A stretch of DNA of 64,000 nt, taken from NCBI RefSeq assembly GCF_016695175.1, contig NZ_CP068023.1, positions 1,937,501 to 2,001,500 of the forward strand, written 5' to 3'. This document shows, in pieces, positions 54,854-64,000 of the stretch. Made by a program: the position numbers and the translations under genes. The DNA comes from Pseudoalteromonas sp. GCY (GTDB taxonomy: Bacteria > Pseudomonadota > Gammaproteobacteria > Enterobacterales > Alteromonadaceae). The notes under the pieces were generated by a model. The model searched no databases. It saw nothing but the letters and a program-made list of their open reading frames with translations, and was not told the origin of the DNA. The stretch's first letter is position 1. Every line of letters starts with the position of its first letter.

Positions 54854-57283
54854 TTAAAAGTAGCCTCTGATACCAAGCTTGATATTACGACCTGGAAGTG
54901 GGGCTTGCTCTTTGATAAACGAGCTATGCACAAAGCCTAGCTCATCTGTTAGGTTATCAAGGTTAACATAACCAACCATGTCACTGCCCATAAACTCAAA
55001 ATCATAGTTAAACGACATATCCACTAGCGTATAGCCCTTAGTTTCACTTTCATAGCTCGCGATGTTGTCTTGCTTGAAGTAATGTGTCACCGTGAAATTA
55101 GCTGTTAGATTCTCGTAACTGTGTTCGTAATCAAGACCTAGCTTGTTGCTTGGGATACGTGGCAAATATTCGTCGTTATCTAATTTGGCTGTCAGCGAAT
55201 CACCAAACACTTTGACGCGTGCAAAGTTGCTTAGTTTATAATGGGCATCAAACTCAAGACCGTATAGTTTGGCATCACTGCTTTCAAACTTAAACACCGG
55301 AACAGCGCCTTCATGTGCATGATCCGCCACTTCTAAACCGTGCTCTGGACTATAGATATAGTCTGTTAATGCCTGATAGTAGAAGTTTTCGATGTCGTTG
55401 TAGAAGAAATTAACGGTATAGCCAAAGTCGCCTGAGAACTTTCTAAAGCTGATGTCTAGGTTGTTTGATGTTTCTTGTTCGATATCTTGCGGCTCAAAGT
55501 GCAAATGATCACCTTCTAGCTCATAACCAAGCCCTAGTTCATAGGTGCTAGTTGCGATATGAATGCCATTTGAAAGCAATTCGGCGGTTAATGGTGCGCG
55601 CTCCGAGCGAGACAGCGAAACGGCAACGTTTTGGCCTTCAGCAAAGTCGTACACGCCACCAATAGACAAGCTTAGATTAGTCATTTCCAGGTCATAAGAA
55701 ATAAACCCATTATCTAAGTTACCACCATGGTCGTGTTCACCTTCATGGTCATGATCTTCTTCGTACGCTTCCAGTTGATTGCCTTTGCTTGATAACTGGT
55801 AGTCTTCAATACGAGCACCTAACTCAAGTGTGAAGTCTCCAAAACGACGTTCTTCAAGGATATAAAGTGCGTGAGTTTTGGTATTGGTCGATGGCGTGAA
55901 AGCTTCCGCACCATTTGCGGCGTAATCGCTGTCGGAGAAATGATAACCAACAGTGCCGTGCCACTCTCCTAAGCGGTGCTCTGCGGTTAAGCGTAACTCG
56001 GTTGTATCATTTTCAAATACAGTACCAATGTTTCCATCTTCAATTTCAGCGTGTTCGTAATCGGTGTAGCCGACACGTAGGCCAACAGATTCAAGCCAGT
56101 CACTGTGTACTGCATAATTTACAAGCCCTTGCCAACGGTCTTGCTTTACTCGAGCAAATACGGATTCTTCTTCGTGGTCATGCCCTTCCTCTTCATGCTC
56201 GTGATCATGGTCATGACCAATATGAGAGTGAGCAGGAATGCCATAGTCCGTATCAACACGGCCATAAGAGAAACCAACGGTCAGATGATCGCCGACGTAA
56301 CTTGTACCTAAGTTAAATTGCTCAGAATCTATAAAGGTATTGTCGACGCGATTGGCGTACTCTGTTTCATGTTCTTCTGCTTCGTGGGCATGACCTTCGC
56401 CTTCATGCTCATGTTCTTCATGTTCGTCGTGCGGTAACGCAAAATTTGGGGTTTCATAATCACCACCTTTACGCTTAACGCCATCGAAATGGAAGTTAAA
56501 TCCGTCAAAGCCGGACTCTAATAATACCGCAAAGGTATTGGTATTTGAGTTGGTATCATGGCTATAGTCGGCAGCGCCCTGAAGGCTATCGATCACGTCT
56601 GTCGGAATACGATTATCAACAACATTAACCACACCACCGATTGCACCTGAGCCGTAAAGTAGGGTTGCAGGGCCCCTTAGTACTTCAATTTGCTGTGCGG
56701 CTAGTGAGTCATTAGTGTTGGCGTGATCCGGACCAACGCGCGAGGCATCGCTACTGTCTAACCCATTTTGCGTGATTTTGACTCGTGGTCCATCTAAGCC
56801 ACGGATAATAGGGCTTGAACTTACCGGACCAAAATAACTGGCATTGATCCCAGGTTGGCCTTTTAGTGTTTCACCCAGTGTGGGTTTTGCACGGTTTTTT
56901 AGTTCATCACCGCTTAATACACTCACTGGAGAGGTCATTTCCATACTATTTTTGTGTAGGGCAGAAGAATAAACAACTATGCTCTCAACGGACGTTGGTG
57001 TTAGCTCAACACGTACGAAACCTTGTTCTTCGGTAACATTAATACGATGGTCTAAGTAGTTTGGCTTTGAGATATGAAGCTGCGAGTCAGCATCAAGCTC
57101 AATCGTAAATTGGCCAAATTTATCTGACTTTACCGATTTGCTTTTGCCATGAAGGTGGATAGTGGCGTTACTGAGCGGTTGGTTGTTTGCATCAACAATT
57201 TTACCTGTTAGTTGTGCAGCATAAGCTGGCGCTGCACCTATTATTGAAATTAATGCGCTGGCGATAAGAGACTGCTTAAACAT
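54854..57283 (-). CDS. TonB-dependent outer-membrane receptor, His-rich, probably zinc uptake (ZnuD-like)
   Basis: This 809-residue precursor has a signal peptide (about 1-22), a small carboxypeptidase-regulatory-like domain (about 24-95), a plug domain (about 105-225, with LRGPATLLYGSGAIGGVVNV), then a beta-barrel ending in GIRGYF. Three His/Glu/Asp-rich stretches (for example HDEHEEHEHEGEGHAHEAEE and HIGHDHDHEHEEEGHDHEEE) sit in predicted extracellular loops. Such loops suggest capture of zinc, as in ZnuD. Two Zur-type boxes lie upstream, which supports this. Iron or copper receptors are less likely. Confidence 0.85.
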   Translation of the reverse strand: MFKQSLIASALISIIGAAPAYAAQLTGKIVDANNQPLSNATIHLHGKSKSVKSDKFGQFTIELDADSQLHISKPNYLDHRINVTEEQGFVRVELTPTSVESIVVYSSALHKNSMEMTSPVSVLSGDELKNRAKPTLGETLKGQPGINASYFGPVSSSPIIRGLDGPRVKITQNGLDSSDASRVGPDHANTNDSLAAQQIEVLRGPATLLYGSGAIGGVVNVVDNRIPTDVIDSLQGAADYSHDTNSNTNTFAVLLESGFDGFNFHFDGVKRKGGDYETPNFALPHDEHEEHEHEGEGHAHEAEEHETEYANRVDNTFIDSEQFNLGTSYVGDHLTVGFSYGRVDTDYGIPAHSHIGHDHDHEHEEEGHDHEEESVFARVKQDRWQGLVNYAVHSDWLESVGLRVGYTDYEHAEIEDGNIGTVFENDTTELRLTAEHRLGEWHGTVGYHFSDSDYAANGAEAFTPSTNTKTHALYILEERRFGDFTLELGARIEDYQLSSKGNQLEAYEEDHDHEGEHDHGGNLDNGFISYDLEMTNLSLSIGGVYDFAEGQNVAVSLSRSERAPLTAELLSNGIHIATSTYELGLGYELEGDHLHFEPQDIEQETSNNLDISFRKFSGDFGYTVNFFYNDIENFYYQALTDYIYSPEHGLEVADHAHEGAVPVFKFESSDAKLYGLEFDAHYKLSNFARVKVFGDSLTAKLDNDEYLPRIPSNKLGLDYEHSYENLTANFTVTHYFKQDNIASYESETKGYTLVDMSFNYDFEFMGSDMVGYVNLDNLTDELGFVHSSFIKEQAPLPGRNIKLGIRGYF

Positions 57284-57341
57284 ATTTTTATTACCACGAG
57301 TTAGGTTATGTATTGAACGAGTGAGCTGTTCGACTAATAGA

Positions 57342-57392
57342 GTGATAATATAACACTACAAATTTTGTGGATCAATAACGTTATACTATAAC
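57342..57392 (-). promoter_or_regulatory. Two Zur-type boxes upstream of the His-rich TonB receptor
   Basis: GTTATACTATAAC (57380-57392) is a perfect palindrome matching the gammaproteobacterial Zur core GTTATAnTATAAC. GTGATAATATAAC (57342-57354) matches 12 of 13 and sits in a longer agtg...cact palindrome. They lie 59 and 97 bp before the receptor ATG. Zur would repress when zinc is sufficient. The sites may also touch the yaeQ promoter on the other strand. Confidence 0.7.
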
Positions 57393-57457
57393 TTAGTTAT
57401 TGTTGAAATTAGAATTACAGCTATAGTTAAGAAACAAGCTAAAGTGAGCACAACATA

Positions 57458-57982
57458 ATGAATAAGCCATTTGTTTTCAAGGCAAGGATTAAGGTTGCTG
57501 ACTTATTTCACCATAGCCACCATGAAGAAGCGTTTACTACTGCCATGTTGTCAAAAGAAAGTAGCGAGCATTTTGCGATGAAACTGCTTGGGATCTGCGC
57601 ACTGTCTTTTGATAAGCCGGCAAAGTGGAGCAAGGCGGAGAAAAAACATTGGCCGGATGTATGGCTAGAAGATGACAACGAACAGGTTGAAGTTGCTTTG
57701 TTTATTGGTACCTTAGAGGTCGATGAGATACTCAAGTATGAAAAACTTTATGCCAAGGTTGTGGTGTTGTGTGCTGACGGTGAGCAATGGTTTGAAGAGC
57801 ATCGAGCGCAATTGCAGTTTATTGGATCTTTCTCTGTGTTTAGTATTCCTAGGGACTTTGTGGTTGAATTGTGTGAAATGCTGACGCGAAGTTTGCATTG
57901 GGATGTGATTTTTGAAAATGGGGCGATGAGTGTTACTGATAGTGAACACTACATTCGTACTCAAATTACCAAGCTGATTTAA
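57458..57982 (+). CDS. yaeQ: YaeQ family protein
   Basis: This 174-residue soluble protein shares the YaeQ pattern: FKARIKVADLFHHSHH at the N-terminus, HPSE-like SKESSEHFAMKLLGICAL, WPDVWLEDDNEQVEVALFIG, and a C-terminal ISxxDGxxxxS-like stretch (FENGAMSVTDSEH). YaeQ has a PD-(D/E)XK nuclease-like fold in structures of the family, but its biological role is unclear. It is divergent from the TonB receptor. Confidence 0.8.
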   Translation: MNKPFVFKARIKVADLFHHSHHEEAFTTAMLSKESSEHFAMKLLGICALSFDKPAKWSKAEKKHWPDVWLEDDNEQVEVALFIGTLEVDEILKYEKLYAKVVVLCADGEQWFEEHRAQLQFIGSFSVFSIPRDFVVELCEMLTRSLHWDVIFENGAMSVTDSEHYIRTQITKLI

Positions 57983-58040
57983 CGTATTAGTTAGGGATAA
58001 CGGCTACTAGACAAGTTGTTATCTCTCGGGTTTTGGTTAT

Positions 58041-58313
58041 TTACGGCAACTCTATTTTAATATGGCTTGTGGGTCTGCTGCAGCACAATAAAATTTCCCC
58101 ATCTCTCACAAAAGCAAGTGGTTCATTCGCGTACTGTGTTTGTCCTTCAATGAGCTTGGCGCGGCAGGCGCCGCAAAAACCCTCGCGACATTGATAGGGG
58201 ACTTCAATATTTGCGGCTTCAAGGGTTTCGAGTATCGAAGACGAAGAAGCCACATATTCCAGTGGCTCCTCAATATTCTCAACCTGAATTAGGAAGGATG
58301 GCTTTTCAACCAT
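58041..58313 (-). CDS. yfaE: 2Fe-2S ferredoxin maintaining ribonucleotide reductase (YfaE)
   Basis: This 90-residue plant-type ferredoxin has the 2Fe-2S motif CREGFCGACRAKL and a later Cys in LLCC. By family it supplies electrons to rebuild the diferric-tyrosyl cofactor of NrdB. Its ATG overlaps the nrdB stop by one base (TAATG), the same gene order as E. coli nrdA-nrdB-yfaE. Confidence 0.95.
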   Translation of the reverse strand: MVEKPSFLIQVENIEEPLEYVASSSSILETLEAANIEVPYQCREGFCGACRAKLIEGQTQYANEPLAFVRDGEILLCCSRPTSHIKIELP

Positions 58314-59443
58314 TACAAGTCGAAATCGCCAAAGTCAGAGGCATCTACTTGAGAGTCGATTTGTCCAACAAGGTATGAGCTGATCTCAGCTTCCTGTGGT
58401 GCAACCTGAACATTGTCAGAAACAAGCCAAGCATTGATCCATGGAATAGGGTTCGATTTGGTCTCAAATTGCGTTGGTAAACCAACCGCTGACATACGAA
58501 TATTTGTGATGTACTCAACGTATTGACACAAAATATCTTTATTTAGTCCAATCATTGAACCGTCTTTAAACAGGTACTCAGCCCATTCTTTTTCTTGTTC
58601 AGCAGCTTCAACAAACATCTTAATCGCTTCGTCACGACATTGGGCAGCCACGATAGACATTTCAGGATCGTCTTTGCCTTCTTGCATGATATTTAGCATG
58701 TGCTGTGTGCCAGACAAATGAAGCGCCTCATCACGAGCAATCAGCTTGATGATCTTTGCATTACCTTCCATAAGCTCTCGCTCAGCAAAAGCAAACGAGC
58801 AGGCAAAGCTCACGTAGAAGCGGATCGCTTCTAAGATGTTTACCGACATGATACAAAGGTACAGGACCTTTTTAAGTTCAAATAAGTTAATGACGACCGT
58901 TGTGCCGTTAATTTCATGTTTGCCTTCGCCGTACTGATTATAAAGGCTTACCTTTTCAATCAGTTCATCGTAATACTTGGTAACTGCATCCGCACGTTCA
59001 ACAATTTTGTCATTGCCTACAATGTCATCAAAGATTAACTCAGGGTTTTGCGTTACATTACGAATAATGTGAGTGTAAGAGCGACTGTGGATCGTTTCAC
59101 TAAACGCCCAAGTTTCGATCCAAGTTTCAAGTTCAGGGATGGAGACGATCGGCAAAAGTGCAACGTTTGGAGAGCGACCTTGAACACTGTCTAGCAATGT
59201 TTGATATTTTAGATTGCTCAAAAAGATATGTCTTTCGTGCTCAGGAAGTGCCTGAAAGTCCAATCTATCCTTACTTACGTCTACTTCTTCAGGACGCCAG
59301 AAAAACGATAATTGCTTTTCAATTAGCTTTTCGAAAATAGGGAACTTCTGTTGGTCGTAGCGAGATACATTAACAGTTTGCCCGAAAAACATCGGTTCTT
59401 TTAATTGGTCGTTATGATTTCTGCTAAACGTAGAATATGCCAT
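58313..59443 (-). CDS. nrdB: Class Ia ribonucleotide reductase, small (radical) subunit
   Basis: The start is placed at 59443 (MAYSTFSR), five codons after a TTG at 59458; this gives 376 residues, identical in length to E. coli NrdB, whose start is MAYTTFSQ. Iron ligands are in [25 protein letters not shown] and [14 protein letters not shown]. The radical tyrosine is in [11 protein letters not shown]. The tail [20 protein letters not shown] binds NrdA. It provides the tyrosyl radical for reduction of ribonucleotides. An unusual hairpin with T-run precedes it. Confidence 0.96.
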   Translation of the reverse strand: MAYSTFSRNHNDQLKEPMFFGQTVNVSRYDQQKFPIFEKLIEKQLSFFWRPEEVDVSKDRLDFQALPEHERHIFLSNLKYQTLLDSVQGRSPNVALLPIVSIPELETWIETWAFSETIHSRSYTHIIRNVTQNPELIFDDIVGNDKIVERADAVTKYYDELIEKVSLYNQYGEGKHEINGTTVVINLFELKKVLYLCIMSVNILEAIRFYVSFACSFAFAERELMEGNAKIIKLIARDEALHLSGTQHMLNIMQEGKDDPEMSIVAAQCRDEAIKMFVEAAEQEKEWAEYLFKDGSMIGLNKDILCQYVEYITNIRMSAVGLPTQFETKSNPIPWINAWLVSDNVQVAPQEAEISSYLVGQIDSQVDASDFGDFDL

Positions 59444-59463
59444 AAATGTGTTACTCAATACCT

Positions 59464-59488
59464 AAAAAAGCGGGTGAAGACCACCCGC
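59464..59488 (-). terminator. Terminator-like hairpin between nrdA and nrdB
   Basis: On the minus strand gcgggtg and cacccgc pair across a 5-base loop and six T follow. It is 9 bases after the nrdA stop and about 20 bases before the nrdB ATG. It probably attenuates rather than ends transcription. Confidence 0.75.
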
Positions 59489-59496
59489 ATAAAAAG

Positions 59497-61782
59497 TTAT
59501 ATCTTACAAGCGCCGCCTTCACACCCATCGTCTTCTGCTTCTGGTTTCAACTCATCTTGAGCATCTGAAGCACCGTCGCGTGTGTTATGGTAGTAAAGTG
59601 TCTTAACACCAAGTTTGTACGCGGTGAGTAAGTCTTTTAGCAATAGCTTCATAGGAACTTTACCCGCTTCAAACTTACTTGGATCATAATTGGTATTTGC
59701 AGAGATAGTTTGATCGATGAACTTCTGCATAATACCAACTAGCGCAAGGTAACCATCGTTAGATGGAATATCCCAAAGTAGCTCATAGTTATCTTTGAGG
59801 CGCTCGTACTCAGGTACAACTTGCTTCAAGATACCATCTTTACTTGCTTTAACGCTGATATGACCGCGAGGTGGTTCAATACCGTTTGTCGCATTTGAAA
59901 TTTGCGATGATGTTTCTGATGGCATCAACGCAGACAAGGTTGAGTTACGCATACCGTGTTCTTGGATACTTGCTCTTAATGCATCCCAGTCAAGTTGTAA
60001 TGGCTCTTCACAGACTTTATCAAGGTCACGCTTATAGGTGTCTATTGGCATGATACCTTGTGAATAAGTCGTCTCGTTAAACTTAGGACAAGCGCCGCGC
60101 TCTTTTGCTAGTTCATTCGATGCTTTCATCAGATAGTATTGGATCGCTTCAAATGTTCTGTGTGTTAGGCCGTTAGCACTACCGTCTGAGTACTTAACAC
60201 CATTCTTTGCAAGATAATAAGCAAAGTTAATCACACCGATACCCAGTGTACGGCGTCCCATCGTTGCATTGTACGCAGCAGGAACAGGGTAGTCTTGATA
60301 GTCTAATAGGTTATCAAGTGCGCGAACCGCAAGCTCAGCTAACTCTTCTAACTCATCTAAAGACTTGATGGCACCTAAGTTAAATGCTGAAAGCGTACAA
60401 AGCGCAATTTCGCCTTCAGGGTCATTTACATGACTTAGCGGCTTCGTTGGTAGTGCAATTTCAAGACATAGGTTTGACTGGCGGATCGGTGCAACCTTAG
60501 AGTCAAACGGGCTGTGTGTATTACAGTGGTCAACGTTTTGGAGATAAATACGACCAGTGCTCGCACGTTCTTGCGCAAACATTGAGAATAATTCAATCGC
60601 TTTAATGCGTTTCTTACGAATAAACTCGTCTTGCTCGTACTTAACATACAATTCTTCGAATTTATCTTGATCTTCAAAGAATGCATCATAAAGACCAGGC
60701 ACATCTGATGGACTGAATAGCGTAATATAGTCGTCTTTAATTAGGCGGCTATACATGGTTTTGTTGAACTGCACGCCATAATCTAAATGACGTACGCGGT
60801 TCTCTTCAACACCACGGTTATTTTTTAGTACTAATAGGTTTTCAACTTCAAGATGCCAAAGCGGGTAGAATAGAGTCGCTGCACCACCACGTACACCGCC
60901 TTGAGAACAGCTTTTAACAGCCGTTTGGAAGTGCTTATAAAACGGAATACATCCCGTGTGGTACGCTTCACCATTTCTGATTGGGCTACCTAGTGCACGA
61001 ATACGACCTGCGTTAATACCAATACCAGCGCGTTGACTGACGTATTTTACAATCGCAGAAGAAGTTGCGTTGATTGAATCTAGGCTATCAGCACATTCAA
61101 TCAGTACGCATGAGCTAAACTGACGTGTCGGCGTACGAACACCAGCCATAATTGGCGTTGGTAATGAAATCTTGAATGTTGAAACCGCATCGTAGAATCG
61201 CTTAATGTAATCTAGACGCGTTTCTTTCGGGTAGTTTGCAAACAGGCTTGCAGCAACAAGAACATATAAGAACTGCGCACTTTCATAGATCTCACCCGTC
61301 ACGCGGTTTTGTACAAGGTACTTACCTTCTAACTGTTTAACGGCTGCATAGCTGAAGTTCATATCTCGGCTATGGTCGATGTAGCTGTTTAGCTCATCAA
61401 ACTCTGCTTTTGTGTAGTCAGCAAGAAGGTGCTGATCATAGCGCTTGTCTTCAACCAGTTTTACCACATGGTCGTGTAAGTGCGGCGGCTCAAAACAGCC
61501 ATAGGCTTTCTTACGTAAGTGGAAAATGGCCAAACGAGCGGCTAGATACTGATAATCTGGAGACTCTTTTGAGATCAGATCGGCTGCAGCTTTAATAATC
61601 GTTTCGTGGATATCACCAGTACGAATACCGTCATAAAACTGGATATGTGACTTTAATTCAACCTGAGAAACTGAGACGTTATCTAGGCCTTCTGCCGCCC
61701 ATGTAATGACACGATGGATCTTATCTAGATCTAACGGTTCTTTGCGACCGTTTCTTTTGCATACAGATAGCTGTTGGTTCAT
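59497..61782 (-). CDS. nrdA: Class Ia ribonucleotide reductase, large (catalytic) subunit
   Basis: This 761-residue subunit reduces NDPs to dNDPs. An ATP-cone (about 5-95, CKRNGRKEPLDLDKIHRVI) allows dATP/ATP activity control. The active site includes FSSCVLIECADSLDSI, NLCLEIALPTKPL (NxCxE) and YYHNTRDGASDAQ. The C-terminal redox pair is in DDGCEGGACKI. PESTSSQ-like SETSSQISNATNGIEPPRG matches the family. AGG lies before the ATG. Expression is probably governed by NrdR boxes and a DnaA box in the 355-bp region upstream. Confidence 0.97.
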   Translation of the reverse strand: MNQQLSVCKRNGRKEPLDLDKIHRVITWAAEGLDNVSVSQVELKSHIQFYDGIRTGDIHETIIKAAADLISKESPDYQYLAARLAIFHLRKKAYGCFEPPHLHDHVVKLVEDKRYDQHLLADYTKAEFDELNSYIDHSRDMNFSYAAVKQLEGKYLVQNRVTGEIYESAQFLYVLVAASLFANYPKETRLDYIKRFYDAVSTFKISLPTPIMAGVRTPTRQFSSCVLIECADSLDSINATSSAIVKYVSQRAGIGINAGRIRALGSPIRNGEAYHTGCIPFYKHFQTAVKSCSQGGVRGGAATLFYPLWHLEVENLLVLKNNRGVEENRVRHLDYGVQFNKTMYSRLIKDDYITLFSPSDVPGLYDAFFEDQDKFEELYVKYEQDEFIRKKRIKAIELFSMFAQERASTGRIYLQNVDHCNTHSPFDSKVAPIRQSNLCLEIALPTKPLSHVNDPEGEIALCTLSAFNLGAIKSLDELEELAELAVRALDNLLDYQDYPVPAAYNATMGRRTLGIGVINFAYYLAKNGVKYSDGSANGLTHRTFEAIQYYLMKASNELAKERGACPKFNETTYSQGIMPIDTYKRDLDKVCEEPLQLDWDALRASIQEHGMRNSTLSALMPSETSSQISNATNGIEPPRGHISVKASKDGILKQVVPEYERLKDNYELLWDIPSNDGYLALVGIMQKFIDQTISANTNYDPSKFEAGKVPMKLLLKDLLTAYKLGVKTLYYHNTRDGASDAQDELKPEAEDDGCEGGACKI

Positions 61783-61850
61783 GTTATGTGCCTGTATTCC
61801 TTAGGAACGCGCTTTAGATATCGCACGAATATAAAATTGTTTAGCAAACC

Positions 61851-61915
61851 ACCACTATATATGGTGCCCTAGTGGCTAGGGATCACAAGATAGTGGGGTT
61901 GACGTGAATTTGCAA
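61851..61915 (-). promoter_or_regulatory. nrdA promoter with paired NrdR boxes
   Basis: NrdR-type boxes lie at 61851-61866 (accactatatatggtg) and 61883-61898 (tcacaagatagtgggg, degenerate), exactly 32 bp apart, the spacing NrdR requires. On the minus strand TTGCAA (61910-61915), 17 bases, TATCTT (61887-61892) form a promoter whose -10 is covered by the second box. Confidence 0.65.
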
Positions 61916-61935
61916 GAGAACAACTCGGGCAGAAT

Positions 61936-61944
61936 TGTGGATAA
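61936..61944 (-). promoter_or_regulatory. DnaA box upstream of nrdA
   Basis: TTATCCACA on the minus strand is a perfect DnaA box, 20 bp upstream of the -35. DnaA regulates nrdAB in E. coli, and the position here fits. Confidence 0.65.
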
Positions 61945-62103
61945 GTTTGGGATAATTTATTTATGTAAGTATCCACTAACCTATGACAATCCACTTATCT
62001 GCCCACAAAGAAAAATCAACAAAAAGATGATACTTTTCAGCAAAAATAAAAAAAAATTCTAACTGATTTTTTTCTACACAAATTCGTATCTATTATAGCA
62101 AAA

Positions 62104-62119
62104 ACACAATATATGGTGT
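62104..62119 (-). promoter_or_regulatory. Third, unpaired NrdR-type box
   Basis: acacaatatatggtgt is nearly consensus, 190-250 bp upstream of the paired boxes. A minus-strand TATAAT lies beside it at 62092-62097. It is 18 bases past the gph stop and may mark a second nrdA promoter. The AT-rich remainder of 61783-62137 shows nothing more. Confidence 0.55.
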
Positions 62120-62137
62120 TTTATTTTTTTATCGACA

Positions 62138-62785
62138 CTAAATATGCGATAACGTGTCTAATGGGTTAGTAAGATAGAGATCCGCATGCCAAGACTTAGC
62201 TTCAGCTTCAGATGGAATGAATCCCCACATTGCTGCTGCACTAATCATTTTTGCGGATTTTGCAGCAATAATGTCTCGCTCGGCATCTCCAACATAAATA
62301 CACTGCTCAGGTAAAACCCCCAATTTTGACGCCACTAACAGTAAAGGCTCAGGATGAGGTTTGGCCACCGCCAGTGTATCTCCGCATACGACTGTCTCGA
62401 TCTTTGCAAGTTCAGGGATCTGTTTTAGTAGCGGAAGTGTTAAAAACTCAGGTTTGTTTGTCATGATCCCAACCTGAATCTCTTTTTCTAAAAGTACCGC
62501 TAATAACTCACCAATTTGCGCAAAGCATTGGGAATGTACAGATAAATTCGCCAGGTAGTAGTCGAGTACACCCTGACGTAAGACTTGGATGTCGTAGTGC
62601 TTTAATGACTCACCAAATCCTACCTGCAACATCGCTGCTACGCCGTTTGAAATCGCACTACTATATACCTGTTTGCCGACAGTAGGCATTTTATTAGCAG
62701 TTAAAACGTAGTTTAGTGCAGCTCCCAAGTCATCACTGGTATCCAGCAAGGTGCCGTCTAAATCAAATAGTACCGCTTGGATCAT
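62138..62785 (-). CDS. gph: Phosphoglycolate phosphatase-like HAD hydrolase
   Basis: This 215-residue HAD-family phosphatase has [13 protein letters not shown] (nucleophile Asp), motif II MTNKP, motif III Lys in [10 protein letters not shown] and motif [11 protein letters not shown]. The C1-type cap lies between. It may clear 2-phosphoglycolate from repair of DNA breaks; related enzymes such as the N-acetylmuramate-6-P phosphatase MupP have the same motifs and cannot be excluded. Its ATG overlaps the ubiG stop by four bases (ATGA), so the two are coupled. Confidence 0.85.
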   Translation of the reverse strand: MIQAVLFDLDGTLLDTSDDLGAALNYVLTANKMPTVGKQVYSSAISNGVAAMLQVGFGESLKHYDIQVLRQGVLDYYLANLSVHSQCFAQIGELLAVLLEKEIQVGIMTNKPEFLTLPLLKQIPELAKIETVVCGDTLAVAKPHPEPLLLVASKLGVLPEQCIYVGDAERDIIAAKSAKMISAAAMWGFIPSEAEAKSWHADLYLTNPLDTLSHI

Positions 62786-63492
62786 GCCAGCTTCTCAAAG
62801 TGTAGAATGTAGTTAACTGAAACGTCTTTAGTTAAGGTAAATGTTTTGCCGATAGGGTTGTAGTTAATCCCTGTCGCCGCTCTAACTTTGAGGTCGTACT
62901 TTTCAGCCCAGTCTATTAAGGTCGAAGGGCGAATAAACTTATCATGCTCATGCGTGCCTTCAGGAACCATTTTAAGCAGTTTTTCTGCGGCGACGATAGC
63001 CAGTAAATACGCTTTTGTAGTTTTATTTAAGGTAGAAAAAAATACATGACCGCCGGGCTTAACTAGCTGTGAGACAGAACGAATAATGGATTCTGGGTCT
63101 GGTACGTGTTCTAACATTTCCATGCAAGTTACTACATCGAATTCACCTTGGTGCAAGGCTGCGAATTCTTCCGCTGGCACTTTTTGATAGTCTACGTTAA
63201 CACCGACCTCTAATGAGTGAAGCTTTGCGACGTTAAGCGGCTCTTGACCCATATCGATACCGGTTGCATTTGCACCTAGCTTAGCCATGCTTTCTGTTAA
63301 AATCCCACCACCACAACCGACATCCAATACTGTTTTTGCAAATAGGCCTTCACATTTATCGTTAATAAAGTCCAACCTCAACGGGTTAATGTCGTGCAAT
63401 GGTTTAAATTCTCCCTCTCTGTCCCACCAGCGCTCTGCTATTTCTTCAAATTTGGCGATTTCATTAGGGTCTACATTTTGATGTTCGGTCAT
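62782..63492 (-). CDS. ubiG: Ubiquinone biosynthesis O-methyltransferase
   Basis: The start is placed at 63492 (GAGGAAG upstream), giving 236 residues beginning [19 protein letters not shown]; an in-frame ATG at 63603 is not supported by family length. The SAM-binding motif is [16 protein letters not shown] (about 53). [13 protein letters not shown] is motif II, and the conserved [19 protein letters not shown] lies before it. UbiG performs both O-methylations in ubiquinone synthesis. It is divergent from gyrA, a common gammaproteobacterial arrangement. Confidence 0.96.
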   Translation of the reverse strand: MTEHQNVDPNEIAKFEEIAERWWDREGEFKPLHDINPLRLDFINDKCEGLFAKTVLDVGCGGGILTESMAKLGANATGIDMGQEPLNVAKLHSLEVGVNVDYQKVPAEEFAALHQGEFDVVTCMEMLEHVPDPESIIRSVSQLVKPGGHVFFSTLNKTTKAYLLAIVAAEKLLKMVPEGTHEHDKFIRPSTLIDWAEKYDLKVRAATGINYNPIGKTFTLTKDVSVNYILHFEKLA

Positions 63493-63715
63493 AAAAAACT
63501 TCCTCGTCGAATTGAGCGCATTATAAAGGGGATTAGATAAAAATAGCACCTGTAAAACGGTAAAAAGTGTGTTAGCATGCTTGACGAATTTTATAATAAA
63601 CAAAGCCCCCGCTGATACTCTGAGGCAATTCGGCTATTTTTTGAAGCGCGTTTAATTGGCGCTTCAGCAGAAAAAGCAATTTGATATTCAGATAGCATCT
63701 CAACACAAGTTGTAG

Positions 63716-64000
<285 letters not shown>

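Overview
The window looks like chromosome of a marine gammaproteobacterium of the order Alteromonadales, most likely Pseudoalteromonas. The base composition is moderately AT-rich by eye (not computed). The gph-ubiG|gyrA block next to nrdAB-yfaE, the thrS-infC-rpmI-rplT operon, the sppA-ansA pair and FadH/PykA/NrdB proteins close to their enteric homologues all fit. The species is an inference. Almost all of the window is ordinary chromosome. Accessory material is limited to one insertion sequence, one short TA-flanked element and two arrays of REP-type repeats.

Layout: 1-2026 holds the end of a semialdehyde dehydrogenase and a GntR regulator, probably the tail of a hydroxyproline or sugar-acid catabolic cluster. 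2301-4193 is propionyl-CoA synthetase. 4277-4955 is a five-unit, 150-bp REP array. 5066-12446 is a self-contained export operon (HlyD-type adaptor, ATPase, two FtsX/MacB-type permeases, NtrC-type response regulator, histidine kinase) behind a clear sigma-54 promoter, with a second REP cluster at its far end. 12774-18819 has a small membrane protein, catalase, a secreted S41 peptidase and an acyl-CoA synthetase. 19049-24420 is an AcrAB-type RND pump divergent from a TetR regulator, with three operator-like sites spaced exactly 33 bp between them. 24404-29178 has an ABC exporter, a secreted protein of unknown function, a small conserved protein and an exonuclease/phosphatase-fold protein.

29408-32695 is thrS-infC-rpmI-rplT, with infC starting at ATT. 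32791-38510 has a short-chain dehydrogenase, M14 peptidase, metallo-hydrolase, Lrp-type regulator and SulP transporter. An IS1182-type element (38582-40182) sits in the SulP terminator, flanked by a 16-bp palindromic duplication. 40301-42195 is a LytS/AlgZ-LytTR two-component pair. 42343-50818 has pykA, gnd, ansA, sppA and fadH. A 263-bp TA-flanked inverted-repeat element has inserted in the fadH stop codon and changed TAA to TAG. 51147-53233 has a DoxX protein, a nitroreductase and upp. 53358-57982 has an M1-like peptidase, a His-rich TonB receptor behind two Zur-type boxes, and yaeQ. 58041-63492 is yfaE-nrdB-nrdA and gph-ubiG on the minus strand. gyrA starts at 63758 and runs off the end.

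No tRNA, rRNA, CRISPR array, prophage or defence island was found. The most distinctive signals are regulatory or transposition-related: the sigma-54 export/two-component operon with repeated TGTCCG sites, the 33-bp-phased TetR-type operator array, the stop-codon insertion, the terminator-targeted IS, and terminator-like hairpins directly before ansA and between nrdA and nrdB.
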